A stretch of 64,000 bases of DNA from Flavonifractor sp963557075. Lineage in GTDB: Bacteria; Bacillota; Clostridia; Oscillospirales; Oscillospiraceae. Below the pieces are notes generated by a model. It was not told the origin of the DNA, searched no databases, and saw nothing but the letters and a program-made list of their open reading frames with translations. The stretch is from the NCBI GenBank assembly GCA_963557075.1, contig CAUWDA010000002.1:1-64000 (forward strand), in the 5' to 3' direction. A program made the translations under genes and the position numbers. Positions 59,907 through 64,000 of the stretch are shown here, piece by piece. Position 1 is the stretch's first letter, and each line of letters opens with the position of its first letter.

Positions 59907-61007
59907 ATGAAAAAGTATCTTGCGCTTATCCTTGCTGTTGTGATGTCCCTGAGTATGGTCGCCTGCGGAGGCGGCGGTGGCGGTGGCGAGACTCCCCCGG
60001 CCGGCGGCTCTGAGACCCCGTCCGGCGAGCCCGCTGCCGGCGGCGAGATCGCCATCCTGGTGCCCAACGCCGACCACGGCTGGACCGGCGCCGTCATGAC
60101 CTACGCCGAGGAGAAGGCCGCCCAGATCAACGAAGAGGGCAAGTACACCGCCAAGGTCATCACTTCCACCGACGCTGCCAACCAGATCTCCCAGGTGGAG
60201 GACCTGATCTCCAACCAGAGCGCCGACGCTGTGGTCATCCTGCCCCAGGACAACACCCTGGAGGCTACCATGAAGAAGCTGGCCGACAGCGGCATCCCCT
60301 TCGTCATGTTTGACCGCATCATCGACTCCGTCTCCGCCAACGCTGTGGCCTCCGTTAAGGGCGACAACGAGGGCATCGGCGCCGCCACTGCCCAGCGCTT
60401 TATCGACAGCGGACTGCAGCCCGGCGATAAGGTCCTGGTCATGCCCGGCGACAACTCCTCCGTGCCTGAGATGCGCAACAACGGCTTCCAGGCGACCCTG
60501 AAGGACAACGGCTGGACCGACGAGCAGCTGGCCGCTCTCCAGTCCACCGCTTACACCGGCTGGAGCCGCTCCGAGGGCAAGAAGCTCTTCACCGAGTGGC
60601 TGGAGGCCTCCACTGTGGACGAGATCACCGCTACCAAGTACATCTTCACCCACGACGACGAGATCGCCATGGGCATCCTGGAGGCTCTGAAGAGCTCCGA
60701 CATCGACGAAGCCAAGAAGGAAGCCTTCCTGAACGCCGGCGTGCACCTGGGTGCTTCCTCCGGCCTGAATGAGATCTACAGCGTGCTGAAGGGTATCCAT
60801 CAGAAGGACTACACTGCTGAGGTCGCCAAGCTGGCCGACCTGTTCTCCGTCACCTATGATCCCGCCATGATCCAGATCGCCATCGACGATATGATCACCC
60901 ACCTGGACGGCGGCGAGGTGCAGCAGGATCACGTCATTCCCGTTAACGTCGTGGACGCGACCAACGTCGACCAGTACAAGGGCTTTGGCGACGCGGTCTC
61001 CCAGTAA
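59907..61007 (+). CDS. Sugar ABC transporter substrate-binding lipoprotein
   Basis: Surface receptor of a CUT2-type importer. ATG at 59907 (GGAGG 10 bases upstream; GTG 59901 is too close) opens with MKKYLALILAVVMSLSMVAC, a lipoprotein signal with the Cys at the end, then a Gly/Pro/Ser/Thr linker. The Peripla_BP_4 fold shows GEIAILVPNADHGWTGAVMT (about 47-66), VILPQDNTLEATMKKLADSG and a FTHDDEIAMGILEALKSS motif. Family members bind ribose, xylose, galactose or inositol. The ATPase and permease genes follow. Confidence 0.93.
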   Translation: MKKYLALILAVVMSLSMVACGGGGGGGETPPAGGSETPSGEPAAGGEIAILVPNADHGWTGAVMTYAEEKAAQINEEGKYTAKVITSTDAANQISQVEDLISNQSADAVVILPQDNTLEATMKKLADSGIPFVMFDRIIDSVSANAVASVKGDNEGIGAATAQRFIDSGLQPGDKVLVMPGDNSSVPEMRNNGFQATLKDNGWTDEQLAALQSTAYTGWSRSEGKKLFTEWLEASTVDEITATKYIFTHDDEIAMGILEALKSSDIDEAKKEAFLNAGVHLGASSGLNEIYSVLKGIHQKDYTAEVAKLADLFSVTYDPAMIQIAIDDMITHLDGGEVQQDHVIPVNVVDATNVDQYKGFGDAVSQ

Positions 61008-61023
61008 GATATCCATCCCGCAG

Positions 61024-61052
61024 GGCCCGCGGGCGCACAGCGCCGGCGGGCC
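61024..61052 (+). terminator. GC-rich hairpin between receptor and ATPase genes
   Basis: GGCCCGC and GCGGGCC enclose an inner GGCGC/GCGCC stem. No U run follows, so it is more likely a stabilising or attenuating stem that gives excess receptor over ATPase mRNA, as is common in ABC operons. Confidence 0.6.
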
Positions 61053-61084
61053 TTGCGCCCCATAAGAGGAACAGGAGGTTAGAC

Positions 61085-62587
61085 ATGGAGATGCTGAAAA
61101 TGACCGATATCTCCAAGAGCTTTTTTGGAGTGACGGTGCTCGATCATGTCGATTTCAGCGTGGAGCGGGGGGAGATCCATGCGCTGCTGGGAGAGAACGG
61201 AGCAGGAAAATCGACCCTGATGAATATCCTGGCCGGCGTCTACACCAGGGACAGCGGTCAGGTGGTCTTTAACGGCAAGCCGCTGGAGCACAGCACCGTG
61301 GCCGCCACGGAACAGGCCGGCATCGCTTTTGTCCACCAGGAACTGAATCTGTTTAATGACCTGAAGGTCTACGAGAACATCTTTCTCCGCAAGGAGATCA
61401 CGGGCCGCCTGGGCAATCTGAACAAGCGGGCCATGATCGAGCAGTCCCGGGCGCTCTTTGAACGGCTGGGCGTGGATATCGACCCCTGCGCTATGGTCTC
61501 TGAGCTGGAGACCGGGAAAAAACAGCTGCTGGAGATCGCAAAGGCCCTGCACGCCAATGCGGAACTCTTTATTCTGGACGAACCGACCACCGCACTGAAC
61601 AATGAGGAGATCGCCCACCTCTTCGCCATCGTCCGGCGACTGAAGGAGGCGGGAAAATCCTTTATCTTTATCTCTCACAAGATGACAGAAATATTTGCCC
61701 TGGCAGACCGGTACACGGTGCTGCGAAACGGCAAATTTATCCATAGCGGAGCCGTTGCCGACACCACGCCGACCGACGTGACCCGCATGATGGTGGGCGA
61801 GCGCTACAGCGAAGAGGAGTCCTATGTCCAGCGCGAGCTGGGCGAGCCCATCCTGGAGCTGGAGGGCCTGTGCGGACAGGGCTTCCACAACATTGATCTG
61901 ACCATCCGCCGGGGCGAAGTGGTAGGCTTTACAGGTCTGGTGGGCGCCGGGATCAGCGAGCTGTTTCAGACCATTTTTGGCGAGCTGCCTGTCACCGGGG
62001 GCACCCTGCGTATCGCGGGAGTACCCATCACCAACCACACCATCCACAAGGCCATGCTCAACCGGGTGTCCATGATCGCCGCCAACCGGAAGGAGAACTC
62101 CATCGTCCCGGATTTCACTCTGCTGGAAAACAACTACGTCTCGGAACATACGCTGAGCTTCCGCCGCCAGCATATCTCCAGGAAAAAGGAGACCGCCAAA
62201 TATGAGGATCTCCGCCGGAAGCTCAACATCAAATCCAACTCCCCTGACGATATGATCACCGCCCTCTCCGGCGGCAACCAGCAGAAGGTGATTCTGGCCC
62301 GGTGGCTCAACACCCAGGCCGATATCCTTCTGATGGACAACCCCACCCAGGGTATCGACGTGGGAGCCAAGGCGGAGATCTACCGGCTGATCCAGGAGCT
62401 GGCCCAGGCGGGCAAAACGGTTCTGGTCAACACGCTGGAGATCCCCGAGATCCAGAAGGTGGCGGATCGCTGCGTGATCTTCTACCACGGAGATCTGAAA
62501 GCCCAGTTGGAGCGCCGGGACATCAATGAGGAGGCCGTCATGCTCCAGGCGACCAACGCCATCAATACTGCGGAGGTGTCCAAGTAA
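61085..62587 (+). CDS. Sugar ABC transporter ATP-binding protein (two nucleotide-binding domains)
   Basis: CUT2-type (RbsA/XylG-like) fused ATPase. First NBD: Walker A LLGENGAGKSTLMNILAGVY (about 32-51), Q-loop VHQELNLFNDL, LSELETGKKQLLEIAKAL-type signature region (VSELETGKKQLLEIAKALHA) and Walker B LFILDEPTTALN. Second NBD: GFTGLVGAGISELFQTIFGE in place of Walker A, the signature LSGGNQQKVILARWLN and ILLMDNPTQGIDVG. The second site reads DNP where Walker B has DEP, a common degenerate form in the family. 500 residues. The permease gene starts at once. Confidence 0.94.
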   Translation: MEMLKMTDISKSFFGVTVLDHVDFSVERGEIHALLGENGAGKSTLMNILAGVYTRDSGQVVFNGKPLEHSTVAATEQAGIAFVHQELNLFNDLKVYENIFLRKEITGRLGNLNKRAMIEQSRALFERLGVDIDPCAMVSELETGKKQLLEIAKALHANAELFILDEPTTALNNEEIAHLFAIVRRLKEAGKSFIFISHKMTEIFALADRYTVLRNGKFIHSGAVADTTPTDVTRMMVGERYSEEESYVQRELGEPILELEGLCGQGFHNIDLTIRRGEVVGFTGLVGAGISELFQTIFGELPVTGGTLRIAGVPITNHTIHKAMLNRVSMIAANRKENSIVPDFTLLENNYVSEHTLSFRRQHISRKKETAKYEDLRRKLNIKSNSPDDMITALSGGNQQKVILARWLNTQADILLMDNPTQGIDVGAKAEIYRLIQELAQAGKTVLVNTLEIPEIQKVADRCVIFYHGDLKAQLERRDINEEAVMLQATNAINTAEVSK

Positions 62588-63604
62588 ATGGAAAACAAGA
62601 CGCTGACAGCCCGTAGGTCCGGTTCCATTACCAAGACCATCGGCAACTATAGCTTTGTGCTCATTTTCCTGTGTATTTTCGTGGCCTACCTGATCATCAA
62701 CCAGGGGGCCACCACCTGGAGCGGCGTGATGAATATCCTCCGTCACTCCGCCGTGGTGGGTATTCTGGCCTTTGGTATGGGCCTGGTCATCATCACCGGC
62801 GGCATCGACCTGTCGGTGGGCTCCATGCTGGCGCTGGTGGGCGGCTTGACGGTGGTGGTGTTCAACAACACCAACAACCCGCTTATCACCTTCCTCTTCG
62901 CCCTGGGCGCCGGCGGCCTGTGCGGCCTGATCAACGGCGTGTTCGTGGGCGTGGCCAAAATGCCCGCCTTTATCGTGACGCTGTCCACCATGCTGATCTA
63001 CCGCTCCATCGCCCAGTACTACCTGCGCACCATGGGCCTGTCCATCTACAATATGGAAGGCACCCTGTCCACCTATGAGGCCATCTACGGCTTCGGTCAG
63101 GCCAAGGTCCTCACGGTCCCCGTGGTGGGTATCGTGTTCATCCTCATCACCGCCGTCATGGTCTATGTCTCTACCATGACCAAGTTCGGCAAGCAGGTGT
63201 ACGCTGTCGGCTCCAATGAGAAGGCGGCCCATCTGGCCGGCATCAACGTGACGGTCACCCGGGTCATGGTATTTGTCATCACCGGTATCCTGGCCGGCGT
63301 GGCCTCCTTCCTGCTGCTGGCGATGAACGGCTCTGTGGACCCCGCTACTGTGGGCAAGAGCTACGAGATGTACGCCATCGCCGCGGTGGTCATCGGCGGC
63401 ATCAGCATGAGCGGCGGCAAGGGTAAGCTGCTGGGCGTGCTCTTCGGCGCCATGTCCTACACCATCATTGACAAGATCATCGCCTCTCTGGGCCTGGACG
63501 CGCTGATCAACGACACCATCAAAGGCTCGATCCTGCTGGTGGCGGTCCTCATCCAGATGGTGGTGCCGGTCATCCGCGGCAAGCTGAAAAAAACCGGGAA
63601 ATAA
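62588..63604 (+). CDS. Sugar ABC transporter permease
   Basis: CUT2-type (RbsC/XylH-like) permease. 338 residues with about 9-10 membrane helices, containing the motif FVTLSTMLIYRSIAQYYLRT-like sequence (IVTLSTMLIYRSIAQYYLRT) and VYAVGSNEKAAHLAGINVTV (about 213-232), which holds the ATPase-contacting GxNxxAAxxxGI loop. ATG 62588 follows directly on the ATPase stop with AGGTG upstream. The glycine-rich LSVGSMLALVGG segment is typical. Confidence 0.94.
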   Translation: MENKTLTARRSGSITKTIGNYSFVLIFLCIFVAYLIINQGATTWSGVMNILRHSAVVGILAFGMGLVIITGGIDLSVGSMLALVGGLTVVVFNNTNNPLITFLFALGAGGLCGLINGVFVGVAKMPAFIVTLSTMLIYRSIAQYYLRTMGLSIYNMEGTLSTYEAIYGFGQAKVLTVPVVGIVFILITAVMVYVSTMTKFGKQVYAVGSNEKAAHLAGINVTVTRVMVFVITGILAGVASFLLLAMNGSVDPATVGKSYEMYAIAAVVIGGISMSGGKGKLLGVLFGAMSYTIIDKIIASLGLDALINDTIKGSILLVAVLIQMVVPVIRGKLKKTGK

Positions 63605-63618
63605 ACAGGAGGGAACGT

Positions 63619-64000
63619 ATGATGAAAGCATATGACGAGATCGGAATCATCCCCTATCTGGGGCCGGACAGCACAGAACCCTTCTCCTTCAAATACTACG
63701 ACCCTGACGAGGTGCTGGCTGGCAAGCCCATGCGGGAGCATCTGAAGTTCGCTATGAGCTACTGGCACACCATCTGCGCCGAGGGCGTGGATATGTTCGG
63801 CAGCGGCACTCTGGACAAGAGCTTTGGCCAGAGCGATCCCATGGCCAAATTCCGGGCCAAGGCAGACTTCGCCTTTGGCCTGATGGACAAGCTGAATCTG
63901 GACTACTACTGCTTCCATGACGTGGATATCGCTCCCGAGGGCGCCACCGTCAGGGAGAGCATTGAGAATTTCAAGGTCATGGTGGCCTATCTGAAGCAGC
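63619..64000 (+). CDS. xylA: Xylose isomerase, N-terminal part, cut by window edge
   Basis: Converts D-xylose to D-xylulose (and glucose to fructose) with two divalent metals. Open for 127 codons to the edge from ATG 63619, after AGGAGGGAACGT. The start IGIIPYLGPDSTEPFSFKYY matches XylA (which usually has F...KIKYEG...PLAFKYYNP), followed by MSYWHTICAEGVDMFGSGTL and the catalytic His region DYYCFHDVDIAPEGATVRES. It follows the sugar importer genes and supports xylose as the transported sugar. The rest lies beyond the window. Confidence 0.93.
   Translation, partial: MMKAYDEIGIIPYLGPDSTEPFSFKYYDPDEVLAGKPMREHLKFAMSYWHTICAEGVDMFGSGTLDKSFGQSDPMAKFRAKADFAFGLMDKLNLDYYCFHDVDIAPEGATVRESIENFKVMVAYLKQ

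Noticed and set aside
61079..63631. 850-codon reverse frame under the sugar ABC genes
   Set aside because: Shadow of two well-supported ABC genes.

Overview
The window reads as one contiguous chromosomal segment of a GC-rich, Gram-positive-type anaerobe of the class Clostridia, most like the Oscillospiraceae (Flavonifractor / Pseudoflavonifractor / Lawsonibacter-like). This rests on gene content and style: the HrcA/CIRCE heat-shock circuit, a paired GlgC/GlgD glycogen system, a flavodiiron protein fused to rubredoxin, a LytR-CpsA-Psr protein, an LTA-synthase-like protein, and the rimP-nusA-ylxR-ylxQ-infB-rbfA-nrnA-truB-ribF order typical of Firmicutes. The taxon is inferred from memory of these families, not from a search. 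I see no rRNA, tRNA, CRISPR array, prophage or complete transposase gene.

Layout. 0-3 kb: hrcA-grpE-dnaK (minus strand) behind a CIRCE operator, dnaK running off the left edge. 3-10 kb: a GNAT acetyltransferase, a MATE exporter with a cysteine desulfurase, a flavodiiron-rubredoxin protein, and an ECF sigma factor translationally coupled to a membrane-anchored partner. 10-19 kb: glycogen metabolism, transcribed leftward from glgB through glgC, glgD and glgA to glgP. 19-29 kb: a D-Ala-D-Ala carboxypeptidase, mobA, two ABC importers (polar amino acid type and NitT/TauT type), a frameshifted muramoyl amidase, and an LCP protein. 29-35.5 kb: an LTA-synthase-like enzyme and a MoxR-DUF58-transglutaminase operon. 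35.7-45.2 kb: the translation/ribosome-maturation operon from rimP to ribF. 45-52.6 kb: a DUF1576 membrane protein, an XRE-DUF3169 pair, an SPFH-NfeD pair, an RNA methyltransferase, a WG/SLH secreted protein and a lipid kinase. 52.6-55.6 kb: groES-groEL behind a second CIRCE. 55.7-64 kb: a small membrane-anchored protein, then a ROK regulator and a sugar operon (TIM-barrel isomerase, Gfo/Idh oxidoreductase, sugar ABC importer) ending in a partial xylose isomerase gene.

The most striking feature is not a protein. At five places in housekeeping genes (ends of nusA, infB, groES and groEL; start of truB) a short non-coding palindromic segment of roughly 90-165 bp is flanked by a long direct repeat of the end of the adjacent gene. 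The repeat is about 22 to 110 bp long and differs at each site, so the gene stays intact and a fragment of its end is left on the far side of the element. Four of the sites share one modular element: a hairpin built on TTTTGCC-N3-GGCAAAA, a hairpin looped on ATTCA, and a right-end hairpin beginning GGGGTCCCCGC and ending GTGGGG. At groEL the unit has been tandemly repeated, giving three copies of the GroEL tail and its terminator. At truB the element supplies a new ribosome binding site. Variable, long, gene-end duplications around a tiny structured element do not match the short fixed target duplications of ordinary transposons, and this is the best candidate here for an undescribed mobile or replicative system.

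How the genes work together: HrcA, encoded at the left end, should repress both its own operon and groESL 50 kb away through the two CIRCE sites. The glg genes form a complete store-and-mobilise glycogen pathway. The moxR operon and the LTA-synthase, LCP, DacF and amidase genes point to envelope maintenance. The right-end sugar operon probably imports and isomerises a pentose such as xylose.
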